Made by a program: the position numbers and the translations under genes. The notes under the pieces were generated by a model. It made no database searches. It saw nothing but the letters and a program-made list of their open reading frames with translations, and was not told the DNA's origin. A stretch of DNA of 12,985 nucleotides from a bacterium (GTDB taxonomy: Bacteria > Patescibacteriota > Patescibacteriia > UBA2591 > JAGGZP01), in assembly GCA_021161965.1 (NCBI GenBank), contig JAGGZP010000052.1, positions 1 to 12,985 on the forward strand, read 5' to 3'. Shown here one piece after another: positions 12,704 through 12,985 of this stretch (position 1 is the stretch's first letter; every line of letters starts with the position of its first letter).

Positions 12704-12775
12704 CAACTATTAGGTTCAGGCTGATTTTTACTTAGAGTAAACCAAGTAACCAATCAACTAAGCAACTAACTTTTT

Positions 12776-12928
12776 GACCCCAGCACCTAAATTTGCAAAA
12801 TGACAGGGAGGCAGCACATCACCCTAAAGCGGTAAGCCTATTCGGGCACAGTGCTGTAACGTTAAAATTATTTAGTGATAAATAATTGACTAGAAATAAT
12901 TTTTCGGAGCAAATTTGGTGCGGGGTTC
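12776..12928. ncRNA. Candidate structured RNA, unassigned family
   Basis: The ends pair over a long stem: CCCC-a-GCACC-t-AAATTTGC (12778-12796, two single-base bulges) with GCAAATTT-GGTGC-GGGG (12909-12925), 17 pairs. Inside, CAGCAC (12812-12817) pairs with GTGCTG (12851-12856) around a GC-rich loop that can form GCC/GGC (12836-12847) or ACC/GGT, and AATTATTTA (12866-12874) pairs with TAAATAATT (12879-12887) around GTGA, a GNRA-type tetraloop. This many nested helices in 150 nt suggests a folded RNA with a multi-helix junction. Strand is not certain; GNRA loop reading favours plus. No known riboswitch, 6S, SRP, RNase P or tmRNA signature was recognised, and no strong promoter is seen on the plus side. 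Confidence 0.5.
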
Positions 12929-12929
12929 T

Positions 12930-12985
12930 CAAAAATCTAGAAAAATTTTCTGCGTTTTTCAAACTTGAAAATTTTTAGATTTTTG
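12930..12985. repeat. AT-rich imperfect inverted repeat at the window edge
   Basis: CAAAAATCTAGAAAAATTTTC (12930-12950) is inverted as GAAAATTTTTAGATTTTTG (12967-12985), differing by a 2-base insertion, with a 16-nt loop. It follows the structured element by 1 nt and may be a terminator or additional helix, but its right side is cut by the window end. Confidence 0.5.

Noticed and set aside
12801..12864. Twister-like ribozyme fragments (GGGAGG, UAAC around a GC stem)
   Set aside because: The remaining conserved loops and pseudoknot partners are not in the required places, so no ribozyme class is claimed.

Overview
The window is AT-rich (poly-A/T intergenic DNA, A/T-ending codons) and compact, uses the standard bacterial code, and carries strong AAAAGGAGG ribosome-binding sites on a subset of genes. 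The gene set suggests a Candidate Phyla Radiation / Patescibacteria (Parcubacteria-like) chromosome: a 904-aa SecA with an insertion in its first nucleotide-binding domain, a two-gene SUF-like minimal Fe-S system, an archaeal-type presenilin homologue beside tsaD, and dispersed ATTTTCAAT-type and GATGA-loop repeats. This placement is inference. No rRNA, phage structural gene, transposase or CRISPR array was seen.

Layout, left to right. 1-690: terminator, then a minus-strand HD-domain hydrolase with its own promoter. 756-865: promoter and tRNA-Ala(CGC). 908-2110: plus-strand MFS exporter, whose stop overlaps that of a convergent CDF metal transporter. 4720-2107 on the minus strand: promoter, sufC, sufB-like and CDF transporter, packed with gaps of 1 and 7 nt. 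4683-5744: about 1 kb almost free of genes, with hairpins, a perfect 34-bp palindrome, a tandem hairpin repeat and two parS (ParB-binding) centromere sites 541 bp apart around a doubtful two-helix membrane protein. 5745-6252: Nudix hydrolase with consensus promoter and terminator. 6253-6874: no convincing gene, but repeats, a long inverted repeat and a possible minus-strand transcript. 6875-7641: divergent pair of a secreted YfiM-like protein and a 71-aa basic protein with an Sm/Hfq-like pattern. 7658-9537: presenilin-like intramembrane protease and tsaD, joined by an ATGA overlap. 9531-9885: 91-aa membrane protein with promoter and terminator. 9886-12600: secA. 12601-12985: repeats, a strongly self-complementary element that looks like a structured RNA, and an AT-rich inverted repeat at the edge.

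Two expression styles are visible. The small single genes (HD, Nudix, YfiM-like, 71 aa, 91 aa) share one design: TTGACA/G, 16-17 bp, TATTAT-like box, short leader, GGAGG, start codon; four of the five also have a hairpin terminator close to the stop. The housekeeping genes (sufC, the presenilin homologue, secA) have no usable Shine-Dalgarno and a -10-like box only 7-9 nt before ATG, as expected for leaderless mRNAs, with downstream genes coupled by overlap or tiny gaps.

The most interesting items are the parS pair (suggesting the origin-proximal part of the chromosome), the bacterial GxGD protease, the minimal Fe-S pair on a leaderless promoter, the Sm-like small protein and the unassigned structured element upstream of secA.
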